Source: RH-chloro-G1 sp003670575 | GTDB lineage: Bacteria; Chloroflexota; Dehalococcoidia; UBA2979 | Length of the DNA: 64,000 bases | Assembly: GCA_947499615.1 (NCBI GenBank) | Contig: CANMOP010000001.1 | Coordinates: 62,001 to 126,000 of the forward strand | Reading direction: 5' to 3' | Part shown: positions 34,800-42,788 of the stretch, in pieces | How the letters are laid out: every line of letters starts with the position of its first letter | How positions within the stretch are numbered: the first letter of the stretch is position 1 | Program-made: the position numbers and the translations under genes | The notes under the pieces: generated by a model | Told to the model about the DNA's origin: nothing | Database searches by the model: none | What the model saw: only the letters and a program-made list of their open reading frames with translations

Positions 34800-35519
34800 G
34801 TGACGCATCGCATCGCCATCGTGGGGGGCACGGGCCCCGAGGGACGCGGACTCGCAACCCGCTTCGCGCTCGCCGGACACGCGGTGGTGCTCGGCAGCCG
34901 CGACCGCGAACGCGCCGCCGCGGCCGCCGCCGACGTGATGGCGGTGGTGACCGGCGCTGCTCCCACCGACCAGCCTCGAGGTACCGTCTCCGGCGCGTCC
35001 AATGCCGAGGCAGTGGACGCGGTCGGCCTCGACGGCCTGGTGGTGCTCACCGTCCCCTTCGAGGCGCACCGCGCCACGTTGGAGTCGCTCGCGCCCGCGC
35101 TCGCCGGAATGATCGTAGTCGACGCCGTGGTGCCGGTGCGCTTCGAGCGCGGCCCACGCCCCGTCGAGGTGCCCGAGGGCTCGGCGGCAGAGCAGGCGGC
35201 GGCACTGCTGCCCGGCGCGCGCGTGGTCGCTGCGTTCCACAACATCGCGGCCGAGGCGCTGCTCGACCCGTCACGAGTGCTCCACGAGGACGTGCTGGTC
35301 GCCAGCGACCACGCGGAGGCGACGGCAGTGGTCAGCGCATTGGTGACGGAGATCGCCTCGCTGCGCGCCGTAAATGCCGGACCGCTGCGCTTCGCGCGCT
35401 ATCTGGAGGGGCTGACGGTGCTGCTGATCGGAATCAACGGCCGCTACAAGACCCGCAGCGGCGTCCGCATCGAAGGTCTGCCCGAGGCCGGGATCGTGGG
35501 CGGCGGAGGAACGGCATGA
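34800..35519 (+). CDS. npdG: F420-dependent NADP oxidoreductase
   Basis: This 239-residue Rossmann protein transfers hydride between F420 and NADP(H). It starts with HRIAIVGGTGPEGRGLATRF and continues LGSRDRERA, VLTVPFEAH and VVAAFHNIAAEALLDP, a pattern typical of the NpdG family. GTG at 34800 follows AGGGAGCC. It overlaps cofE (ATGA), which strongly supports the F420 assignment. Confidence 0.87.
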   Translation: MTHRIAIVGGTGPEGRGLATRFALAGHAVVLGSRDRERAAAAAADVMAVVTGAAPTDQPRGTVSGASNAEAVDAVGLDGLVVLTVPFEAHRATLESLAPALAGMIVVDAVVPVRFERGPRPVEVPEGSAAEQAAALLPGARVVAAFHNIAAEALLDPSRVLHEDVLVASDHAEATAVVSALVTEIASLRAVNAGPLRFARYLEGLTVLLIGINGRYKTRSGVRIEGLPEAGIVGGGGTA

Positions 35520-36289
35520 CGACGCCCCACCCGTACGCACCAGAACTACGACTCTTCGGCATCACCGGCATCCCACAGGTGCAGAACGGTGACGACCTCG
35601 CAGCGCTGATCGTCGATGCAGCCGAGGGCCAGCACACGCCACTGCTGGACGGCGACATTCTGATCGTGACGCAGCGCATCGTCTCCAAGGCGGAGGGGCG
35701 CGTCGTCCCACTGGACACGTTCCAGCCGAGCCCGTTCGCGGTGCAATGGGGCGCACAAGTCGGGCACGACCCGCGCCAGATCGAGGCCGTACTGCAGGAA
35801 TCGAAGCGCATCGTACGTCAGGCGCGCGGGGTGTTGATCACGGAGACGCATCACGGGTTCATCTGCGCCAACGCCGGCGTGGACCTCTCGAACACCGGCG
35901 GCGCGAACCTGATCTCGCTGCTGCCGCTCGACCCGGACGCCTCGTGTATCCGGCTGCGCGAGGGCGTGCGCACGCGCCTGGGCATCGACGTGGCGGTGGT
36001 GATGACGGACACGTTCGGGCGCGCGTGGCGGGAGGGCCAGACCAACGTGGCGATCGGCCTCGCGGGCATGCGTGCACTGCGCTCCTACGCGGGGATGCAC
36101 GACCTCGACGGCCGCGAACTGCGCGTCACGATGCCCGCCGTCGCCGACGAGGTGGCCGCCGCCTCCGGCCTGGTGATGGAGAAGCTCGCCGGCGTCCCGG
36201 CCGCGATCATGCGTGGGCTCGACTACGAGCGCGGCGAGGGCAGCGCGCGCGAACTGGTCCGCCCGTTCGAGCGCGACCTGTTTCCGTAG
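35516..36289 (+). CDS. cofE: coenzyme F420-0:L-glutamate ligase
   Basis: This 257-residue enzyme adds glutamates to F420-0 with GTP. Family motifs: GITGIPQVQNGDDLAALI, IVTQRIVSKAEGRVV, ETHHGFICANAGVDLSN and VVMTDTFGRAWREGQTNVAIG. It is the stand-alone ligase form without the C-terminal nitroreductase domain of FbiB. It is coupled to npdG. No other F420 biosynthesis gene is in the window. Confidence 0.93.
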   Translation: MTTPHPYAPELRLFGITGIPQVQNGDDLAALIVDAAEGQHTPLLDGDILIVTQRIVSKAEGRVVPLDTFQPSPFAVQWGAQVGHDPRQIEAVLQESKRIVRQARGVLITETHHGFICANAGVDLSNTGGANLISLLPLDPDASCIRLREGVRTRLGIDVAVVMTDTFGRAWREGQTNVAIGLAGMRALRSYAGMHDLDGRELRVTMPAVADEVAAASGLVMEKLAGVPAAIMRGLDYERGEGSARELVRPFERDLFP

Positions 36290-36470
36290 CGGCAGCCTCG
36301 CGCGGTGCCCGCGGCCCCGGACAGCAACGCCCAGACGCTCCTCGCACACGCCGAGTCGAACGCTGCGTGGACACACTCGCACAATGTGATGCGATTGGAT
36401 GATATCTGCGCGTTCGTCGGCCATCCGGCGTAGCACCGCGCCACCTCGACCCCTACGATGGAATACGGGG

Positions 36471-36773
36471 GTGGGCGTGGCTGCGGACGAGTTTGACGAG
36501 CAGGACGAGGACGACGACGAGCCGCTCGGCCGCCGCCACGCGAGCGATGGCCAACTGCGCTCCGCCATGCTGGACGATGGCCAGCCATGGCTCACCTGGT
36601 GGCTCCCCATCCCCGGGATCGCCCTCGCGGTGTTGTGGGCCGGGTACGACGGCGCAGCGGCACCAGAACCGGGTCTCGCGCCGTTCCTGGAGACGCTGCG
36701 CTGGCCGGGGGTCCCGATCTTCCTGGTGACCACCATCACCACGTACTTCGGGTGGCGATTGGACCTCGATTGA
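36471..36773 (+). CDS. small acidic membrane protein
   Basis: This 100-residue protein has a strongly acidic N terminus (DEFDEQDEDDDEP) and two hydrophobic segments (about 45-62 and 73-92). No family is recognised. The start is GTG 36471 or GTG 36477. It lies 16 nt before holA in the same direction and is probably co-transcribed. The 181 nt upstream hold no recognisable gene and may contain the promoter. Confidence 0.5.
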   Translation: MGVAADEFDEQDEDDDEPLGRRHASDGQLRSAMLDDGQPWLTWWLPIPGIALAVLWAGYDGAAAPEPGLAPFLETLRWPGVPIFLVTTITTYFGWRLDLD

Positions 36774-36789
36774 TGCGGAACGCCGACTG

Positions 36790-37842
36790 ATGCTGCACCT
36801 CTACACGGGCTCGCTGGCGGTGTACACCGACTCGGACGACTTCCGGCTGCACGAGGCGGTGCTCCAACTCCGCGCCACGCTCGATACCGACGGCATGCTC
36901 AGCACCAACACCACCACGCTCCCGCCGCGCGGACTCACCACCGGCGAGGTGATCCAGCACCTCTCCGCCATGCCCTTCCTCGCCAACGCGCGGCTGGTCA
37001 TCGTGGAAGGACTGGTCACCACGCTCGGCTCGCGAAAGGGCGTGCTCGACCACTGGCAGCCGCTGCTCGACTTCCTGCCGCTGATGCCACCGACCAACCA
37101 CCTGCTGCTGCTGGAGCGCGGATCGGACCGCGACGACCGCACCACCCTCGATCGCTCGCCACTGCTGCGCGCGTTGCGCGCGGTGGCGGGCGCGGAGCTG
37201 CGCGAGTTCCGCGAGCTCAGCACGCGAGGCTCCAACGGCAACGAGGTGGTGCGCTGGGTGATGGAGCGCGCCGCCACCCGCGGCATCCCGATCGAACGCG
37301 ACGCCGCCGAGGCGTTGGCCGAGCTGATCGGCGCCAACCTGTGGTCAATCGCCTCCGAGGTGGAGAAGCTCGGCCAGTACGCGAACGGTCGTCCCGTGAC
37401 CGTCAACGATGTGCGCGCACTCACCACAGCCGCCCGGCAGGCCGGCATGTTCGACCTCGTGGATGCGGCCGTCGAGGGTCGCACCGCCGTTGCGCTGCGC
37501 CTGCTTCGCCAAATGCTGGAGGACGGCAGCGACCAGCCCCCGGTGATCCTCGTCATGATCGCGCGACAGTTGCGAAACCTCGTGCGCGCGGCAGAACTGC
37601 TGGAGCAGCGAGCGCCGCAACCCGCGATCGGTCAGGCGACCGGGGTCACGAGCTCATTCCCACTGACAAAGTTGGTGCGGCAGGCCGGTAGCCTGGGCCG
37701 TGCTGCCGCCGAACGCGGACTGCGCGAGGCGGAATACGCCGACCACGCCGTAAAGACCGGGAAGCTGGAAGACGCACTCGCGCTGGAACTGCTGCTCTGC
37801 CGCCTCGGCGAGCTCGCACCTCGGCGCGCCGCCACCCAGTAG
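36790..37842 (+). CDS. holA: DNA polymerase III subunit delta
   Basis: This 350-residue clamp-loader subunit has the HolA family layout: an N-terminal domain with an atypical nucleotide-binding fold (LYTGSLAVYTDSDDF, then LHLLLLERG-type core) and a C-terminal collar domain ending LEDALALELLLCRL. The segment GANLWSIASEVEKLGQYA is typical of the lid domain. Length matches the family. A GC hairpin terminator lies 140 nt after the stop. Confidence 0.85.
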   Translation: MLHLYTGSLAVYTDSDDFRLHEAVLQLRATLDTDGMLSTNTTTLPPRGLTTGEVIQHLSAMPFLANARLVIVEGLVTTLGSRKGVLDHWQPLLDFLPLMPPTNHLLLLERGSDRDDRTTLDRSPLLRALRAVAGAELREFRELSTRGSNGNEVVRWVMERAATRGIPIERDAAEALAELIGANLWSIASEVEKLGQYANGRPVTVNDVRALTTAARQAGMFDLVDAAVEGRTAVALRLLRQMLEDGSDQPPVILVMIARQLRNLVRAAELLEQRAPQPAIGQATGVTSSFPLTKLVRQAGSLGRAAAERGLREAEYADHAVKTGKLEDALALELLLCRLGELAPRRAATQ

Positions 37843-37984
37843 TGCGTGCCAGCACGCTTTGGTCGGCTGCCGCGCGTGGTCGCATCGTCGCGTGTGCGAG
37901 GTGGTGCGAACGCACGTCGATGCCGAGCGAAACTCAGGCTGCGTGACGGGACGGCGAGCCGGGGACAAGAACCCCCCACCCCAA

Positions 37985-38010
37985 CCCTCCCCCGCATGGG
38001 GGGGAGGGGG
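37985..38010 (+). terminator. hairpin after holA
   Basis: CCCTCCCCC (37985-37993) pairs with GGGGGAGGG within 38000-38008. It resembles the terminator after cobU in sequence, suggesting a recurring terminator type in this genome. No T-run follows. It lies between convergent holA and lexA. Confidence 0.5.
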
Positions 38011-38072
38011 TCAGAAGGAGCAGAGAGAGCAGGGAAGCGGCGGCAGCCCAACGAGGCGCGCTGGCGCGCCGC

Positions 38073-38705
38073 CTACCAGGCGGAGCGGATGGAGGAGAGG
38101 ACCTTGCCCTGCACCTCCACGTTGTCGGGGGAGGTATAGAACGGCTGCATCGTGGAATTCATCGGCTGGAGCCGGATGCGGCTGCCCTCGTGGAAAAACT
38201 TCTTGAGCGTGGTCTCGTTCTCGGCCTTGAGCCAGACGGCCACCATGTCGCCGTCATCGCAGGAGTTTGTCGGCTCCAGGATCACCAGGTCTCCATCGTT
38301 GATCAGCGCGTCGATCATCGACGTGCCCTCCACGCGCAGCGCGAAGGCGTTGGCACGACCGCGAGTCTGATCCTCCGTCACCTCCACCTCCTCGTACCCC
38401 TCGGGGAGCACCTCGGGCGGCGTGGGAATCGGCAGTCCGGCGGCGATCTTCCCGAGGACTGGCACCGTCAGAATGCGGCGGCGCGTGCCGGAACCCGGCA
38501 ACTGGATGGCGCGCGAGATCTCGCGATCGCGATGGATCAGTCCGCGCTCTTCCAGTCGCTTCAGGTTGTAGTCCACGACCGAGGTAGACGAGATGTCGCA
38601 TCCCTGCTGGATGTCCCGAATGGACGGCGGGTAGTCATGCTCCGTCAGGAACGCCCCAACAAAGTCCAGGATGCGCTGCTGCTTGTCCGACAGTCCCTCG
38701 GCCAT
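38073..38705 (-). CDS. lexA: LexA repressor
   Basis: This 210-residue SOS repressor has an N-terminal winged helix (LSDKQQRILDFVGAFL, then YPPSIRDIQQGCDISSTSVV). The C-terminal S24 autoprotease has the cleavage site Ala-Gly in GKIAAGLPIP, the catalytic Ser in RVEGTSMIDALI and Lys in VAVWLKAENETTLKK. ATG at 38705 has GAGGAG 9 nt upstream. A LexA-box-like site occurs about 65 nt upstream, so autoregulation is likely. Confidence 0.94.
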   Translation of the reverse strand: MAEGLSDKQQRILDFVGAFLTEHDYPPSIRDIQQGCDISSTSVVDYNLKRLEERGLIHRDREISRAIQLPGSGTRRRILTVPVLGKIAAGLPIPTPPEVLPEGYEEVEVTEDQTRGRANAFALRVEGTSMIDALINDGDLVILEPTNSCDDGDMVAVWLKAENETTLKKFFHEGSRIRLQPMNSTMQPFYTSPDNVEVQGKVLSSIRSAW

Positions 38706-38766
38706 CTGGTCTGCTCCTCGTCTCGCGCGACCCCGGTGCGCAGCGGCGATGCACGCCTCCGCCAGC

Positions 38767-38780
38767 GGTACAAATGTTCG
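38767..38780 (-). promoter_or_regulatory. probable LexA box (autoregulation)
   Basis: On the minus strand the site reads CGAACATTTGTACC, matching the Gram-positive/actinobacterial SOS box CGAACNNNNGTTCG in 8 of 10 fixed positions. A larger imperfect 25-bp dyad (GTACAAATGTT...AACAAACGTAC) surrounds it. It lies directly upstream of lexA. Confidence 0.5.
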
Positions 38781-38988
38781 CAACAAACGTACCCGCCACC
38801 ATAATCATCGTCAAGGGCGCACCCGCGGGCTCCGGTGGTTTCGCACGTCGGCGTACTGGAACCGAGGTGGCGTCGGCCCCCCGCACCGCCTCGCTGCTCC
38901 CCGCCGCCTCCCGCCGCGGTACCCTGCACGCGAGAGCCCCGCACAGGGGCGAGAGTCGCGGGCGCGACAATCAGGAAGGGCGACGTCG

Positions 38989-39741
38989 ATGGCTGCAGGG
39001 CTGGAGGATCTGTTTGGCGATCAGCCGCCGGGCGAGCCCGATGAGGCCGCCGGTGAGCGCAAGCGCGCGATGATCATCGCGGCCCATCCGGACGACGCCG
39101 ACTTCGGCGCAGGGGGCACCGCCGCGCTGCTCGCCCAGGCCGGCTGGGAAGTCTGCTACGTCGTCGCGACGGACGGGTCCAAGGGCACCGACGACCCGGC
39201 GTACACGACGCAGACGCTGATCGAGACGCGCGACCGCGAGCAGCGTGCGGCGGCAGCCCATGTCGGAGTGAACGACGTCCGCTTCCTGGGCTTCACCGAT
39301 GGTGAACTGGTGTACTCGCGCGATCTACTGGGTGCGATTACCCGCGAGATCCGCGAGTTCCAGCCGTTCGCGGTGTACACGCATGACCCGGAGCCGGTGA
39401 TCATCAACAACTCCTTCGTGAACCACAACGACCATCGCATCACCGGCCTCGCGACCGTCGATGCCGTCTACCCGACGGCACGCGACCGGCTGAACTTCCC
39501 GGAGCACCTCGCGGCTGGACTCAGCACGCACAAGGTGCGCGAGCTCTACCTCTGGGGCGCAAACGAGCCGACGTTCGACGTCGACATTTCGTCGGTCGTG
39601 GACGCCAAGGTCGAAGCGCTGCTCCTGCACGCGTCACAGTTCGGCGACCGCGACCAGTTCCTGAGCTTCGTGGAGGCGCGATGGCGCGATGAGCAGGGGC
39701 GCGCGCTGGAGCGCTTTCGCCGCGTAGTGCTGTTTCGATGA
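38989..39741 (+). CDS. PIG-L/LmbE family deacetylase
   Basis: This 250-residue zinc-dependent N-acetylglucosaminyl deacetylase-fold protein has the signature AMIIAAHPDDADFGAGGT (AHPDD motif) and the distal metal ligand in NNSFVNHNDHRITGLATVDAV. Family members include MshB and BshB, which deacetylate GlcNAc-inositol or GlcNAc-malate in low-molecular-weight thiol synthesis, but many have other substrates. ATG at 38989 has AGGAAGGG upstream. It overlaps the NUDIX gene (ATGA). An MshC-like gene lies 3 kb downstream. Confidence 0.85.
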   Translation: MAAGLEDLFGDQPPGEPDEAAGERKRAMIIAAHPDDADFGAGGTAALLAQAGWEVCYVVATDGSKGTDDPAYTTQTLIETRDREQRAAAAHVGVNDVRFLGFTDGELVYSRDLLGAITREIREFQPFAVYTHDPEPVIINNSFVNHNDHRITGLATVDAVYPTARDRLNFPEHLAAGLSTHKVRELYLWGANEPTFDVDISSVVDAKVEALLLHASQFGDRDQFLSFVEARWRDEQGRALERFRRVVLFR

Positions 39742-40280
39742 ACCGGCGCCCAGATCCGACCCGCAGTCGCGGCCCCGGCTTCTGCCCGGTGTGCGGCACA
39801 CCGCTGGACGCTGACCGCGGGCCCGGTGGACTGCCGGAGTGTCCCGCCTGCGGGTACGTCGCCTATCGAAACCCGAAGGTCGCCGCCGGAGTCGTCGCGA
39901 CGCTGGGCGACCGCATCCTGCTGGTCCGCCGCAACCACGAGCCGATGCTGGGCCGCTGGTCGTTCCCCTCGGGCTTCGTCGATGCCGGCGAGCAGGTGGA
40001 GGAGGCCGCAGCCCGCGAGGTGAGCGAAGAGGCCGGCGTGGAGGTGCGCGTCGATCATCTGCTCGGCGTGTACAGCACGCGCGGCAATCCCGTGGTCTTC
40101 ATCGCCTACGCGGGCATCGTCAGCTCGGGCGAACCGACGCCCGGCCCGGAGGCGTTCGAGGTGGGGCTGTTCGCTCCCGACGCGCTGCCGGACCTCGCAT
40201 TCCCGCACGATGGCGCGATCGTCGCTGCCTGGCATGCCTGGCGCGACGACCTCGACAACCCCGCGCGTCCGGTACGCTAG
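39738..40280 (+). CDS. NUDIX hydrolase with N-terminal zinc ribbon
   Basis: The protein has 180 residues. The zinc ribbon is FCPVCGTPLD and CPACGYVAYRNPK, and the NUDIX box spans GFVDAGEQVEEAAAREVSEEAG (the Gx5Ex7REVxEExG pattern). The ribbon plus NUDIX layout resembles NADH pyrophosphatase-like and related dinucleotide hydrolases; substrate unknown. It is translationally coupled to the PIG-L gene. Confidence 0.88.
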   Translation: MNRRPDPTRSRGPGFCPVCGTPLDADRGPGGLPECPACGYVAYRNPKVAAGVVATLGDRILLVRRNHEPMLGRWSFPSGFVDAGEQVEEAAAREVSEEAGVEVRVDHLLGVYSTRGNPVVFIAYAGIVSSGEPTPGPEAFEVGLFAPDALPDLAFPHDGAIVAAWHAWRDDLDNPARPVR

Positions 40281-40303
40281 TCAGCGAGGGGATGTAGCTA
40301 CAG

Positions 40304-40840
40304 GTGACCACTCCACCCGATACCGACGCCAACTCGAATCGCGACACCCCATCGCCCCTCTCCCTGCTGCAACGGCGCGGGGTGGAGGCCGAGGTGCTGA
40401 TCCCGCTGATCCGCCGCCTGGAGACGGAGATCGGCGAGCAACGTGCACATGAGATCGCACGCGAGACGATCGCGGGGATCGCCCGCGAGCAGGGCGCAGG
40501 CGTCGCTGCCATGCTCGGGCGCGATGACCTCGAGGGGTTCCACGAGGTACGCGATTCGTGGGCGGGTGCCGGCGGTGACCTCACGATCACGACGCGGCGC
40601 GCGGACAGCACACACCTGGAGTTCGACGTCACCCGCTGCCGGTTCGCCGAGTTGTACGAGCGCCTCGGCGCACGCGACCTGGGCTTCCTGCTCTCGTGCA
40701 GCCGCGACTTCACCCTGTCCGAGGGCTACTCGCCGCGCCTCCGACTGGAGCGCACGCAGACGATCATGCAGGGCGCGCCGTTCTGCGACTTCCGCTATCG
40801 GTACATCGAGGATGCGCCACCCACCGAGGAGACCCGATGA
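40304..40840 (+). CDS. L-2-amino-thiazoline-4-carboxylic acid hydrolase-like protein
   Basis: This 178-residue protein ends with the conserved block FLLSCSRDFTLSEGYSP and TQTIMQGAPFCDFRY, typical of the ATC hydrolase family. The name-giving enzyme opens the thiazoline ring in cysteine formation from ATC; many homologues are uncharacterised. GTG at 40304 follows GAGGGGATG. It overlaps the next gene by 4 nt. With the PIG-L and MshC-like genes nearby, a thiol-metabolism role is conceivable. Confidence 0.7.
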   Translation: MTTPPDTDANSNRDTPSPLSLLQRRGVEAEVLIPLIRRLETEIGEQRAHEIARETIAGIAREQGAGVAAMLGRDDLEGFHEVRDSWAGAGGDLTITTRRADSTHLEFDVTRCRFAELYERLGARDLGFLLSCSRDFTLSEGYSPRLRLERTQTIMQGAPFCDFRYRYIEDAPPTEETR

Positions 40841-41412
40841 CCGAGGAACGCGACACACCCGCGGAGTCGACTGAGCCACCGGCGGAGCCCGCGCAGCCAA
40901 CCGAGCCGGCAGCACCGACCTTCGGCAGTATGGCGAACGCGCTGTTCAGCCGCGCGAAAGCTGGAGCGCAGCAGGCGTTGGACGCAGTGGAACAGCGTCG
41001 TCCTGCCGCGGAACGCATGGCCCGCGAGGCCTTCGAGCGCGCACAACACGCCGTCGATGCCGCTCGGCCCGAGGTCGAACGCCTCGCCCGCGACGCCGCA
41101 GCCGCCGCCCAATCGGCCGCCGCGTTCGCCCGGCCTGTCGTCGAGCGTGTGGCACACGATGCAGTCGATTACGCGCGTGACCACCAGGACGAACTGCGCC
41201 GCGCAGCGACGAGTGCCGCGGATGCCGCCGCGAACCTCGCTACGCAGCGCATCGTCCCCGGCCCGCTACGCCCGATGGTGGATGCCCTCCGTCAGGAGTT
41301 GCAGAACGATGAGCCCCCCGCCGACGCGGTACCGCGCGAGCCGGAGTCGCCAACGGCAGAGACGCACCTCGACGACGGTGCCGCGCAGCCACCACCGGCT
41401 GCGCAGCGGTAG
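40837..41412 (+). CDS. Ala-rich amphipathic helical protein
   Basis: This 191-residue protein has a Pro/Glu-rich N terminus, then about 100 residues of repeated 11-residue-like amphipathic helix (AREAFERAQHAVDAARPEVE, ARDAAAAAQSAAAFARPVVE), and an acidic Pro-rich tail. No enzyme family is recognised. The pattern recalls apolipoprotein- or LEA-like surface-binding helices. ATG at 40837 overlaps the previous gene, so it is the last member of a four-gene unit beginning at 38989. Confidence 0.6.
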   Translation: MTEERDTPAESTEPPAEPAQPTEPAAPTFGSMANALFSRAKAGAQQALDAVEQRRPAAERMAREAFERAQHAVDAARPEVERLARDAAAAAQSAAAFARPVVERVAHDAVDYARDHQDELRRAATSAADAAANLATQRIVPGPLRPMVDALRQELQNDEPPADAVPREPESPTAETHLDDGAAQPPPAAQR

Positions 41413-41444
41413 CACGCCGTCGACCGCATCACCCACGGGCCAGT

Positions 41445-42755
41445 TCAGCGAGTGAGCGACCCGTCGACAGCCGGATCCGGCTCGGGACGTTGCAGCGGAG
41501 TCGCTTCCAACGCTGCGATGCGCAACTCGTCCATCTCCGTCACCGTCAGCCGGTACTCACCAACCTCGACATGATCGCCGACCTGCGGGATGCGGCCGAT
41601 GAGGTCCAGCACCAGGCCAGCCGCAGTGTGGTACTGCCCCGGTTCAAGCTCGATGCCGAGTAGCGCGGACAGCGTGTCCAGTGGTTCCATCCCGTCGATG
41701 CGAATCACGCCATCCGCACGGGCGGTCGCTTCCAGCTCCGGCTCCTCGAACTCATCGGTGGTCTCGCCGACAATCGACTCCAGCACGTCCTCGAACGTGA
41801 CGATGCCGTCCGTACCGCCGAACTCGTCCACTGCGATCGCGAAGTGCGTGCTGCGCGCCCGCATCGCGGCCAGCAGTCGATCGAGGTTCACGTGGCTGGG
41901 GATCAGCAGCGGCTGCTTCAGCAGCGGCTCGATCGAGGGTCCGGGCGGCGCCAGCAGCAGGTCGCGCACGTGCAGCACGCCGACAATGTTGTCCACGCTG
42001 TTGCGGTAGACCGGATAGCGCGAGAGGTGATGCGCGGCGACCGCTGCCACGGCCTCAGCCGTGGAGGTGTCCACGCGCAGCGCGACCACCTCGGTTCGCG
42101 GAATCATCACGCTCGCGACCGTGAGATCGCCGAAGCGCAACACGCGCTCCAGCAGGAACTGCTCCCCGGTCTCAATGGCGCCCGCCTGCGCGCTCGCCTG
42201 CACAACCAGGCGCAGCTCCTCGGCGCCGATCTGCGGATGCTCCGTCGACTCGCGGCGCACACCGATCATCCGCGCGGCGATCCAGCCACCTTCGTTCAAC
42301 ACCCAGATCGCCGGGCGAAACACCGCGCGAAACAACCGCAGCGGACCGGAAACGGCGATGGCCACGCGCTCCACGTACTGCAACGCCACGCCCTTAGGCG
42401 CGAGTTCGCCAGCGACAACGTGCAGAATCGTGATTATGGTGAAGCTGATCGCCACACCCATGGCGTGGCCACCCACGCCGCCGAGCAGCGGTTCCACCAC
42501 CCCCGCGAACGCGGGCTCGCCGACCCAACCCAGCGCCAGACTGGCCATCGTGATGCCCAACTGGCAGGCGGCGATGTAGGAGTCGAGGTGAAGCGTGGCG
42601 TCGGCAACGTTGCCGGAGCCTGGGCGGCGCTCGGCGACCATCTGCTCCACGCGCGTGCGCCGAATCGTGACAAGCGAGAACTCGGCTGCGACGAAGAAGC
42701 CGTTGAGCAACACCAGCACCAGAACGGCGATCAGACCACTGCCGGTCGCGAACAC
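41445..42755 (-). CDS. CorC/HlyC-type protein with DUF21 and CBS domains
   Basis: This 436-residue membrane protein has an N-terminal DUF21 domain with three to four helices (VLNGFFVAAEFSLVTIRRTR, GITMASLALGWVGEPA), two CBS domains (about 215-335, with MIPRTEVVALRVDTS and EFGGTDGIVTFEDVLESIVG), and a C-terminal CorC_HlyC domain ending in the beta strands of YRLTVTEMDELRIAALE. Members are linked to Mg2+/Co2+ efflux or resistance. Confidence 0.92.
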   Translation of the reverse strand: MFATGSGLIAVLVLVLLNGFFVAAEFSLVTIRRTRVEQMVAERRPGSGNVADATLHLDSYIAACQLGITMASLALGWVGEPAFAGVVEPLLGGVGGHAMGVAISFTIITILHVVAGELAPKGVALQYVERVAIAVSGPLRLFRAVFRPAIWVLNEGGWIAARMIGVRRESTEHPQIGAEELRLVVQASAQAGAIETGEQFLLERVLRFGDLTVASVMIPRTEVVALRVDTSTAEAVAAVAAHHLSRYPVYRNSVDNIVGVLHVRDLLLAPPGPSIEPLLKQPLLIPSHVNLDRLLAAMRARSTHFAIAVDEFGGTDGIVTFEDVLESIVGETTDEFEEPELEATARADGVIRIDGMEPLDTLSALLGIELEPGQYHTAAGLVLDLIGRIPQVGDHVEVGEYRLTVTEMDELRIAALEATPLQRPEPDPAVDGSLTR

Positions 42756-42788
42756 GCTGCCTCCTTGGGACGCGACCGCTCGGCGGCG

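Noticed and set aside
36290..36470. Possible small gene between cofE and the acidic membrane protein
   Set aside because: No ORF with a Shine-Dalgarno and no domain-like sequence; treated as promoter region.
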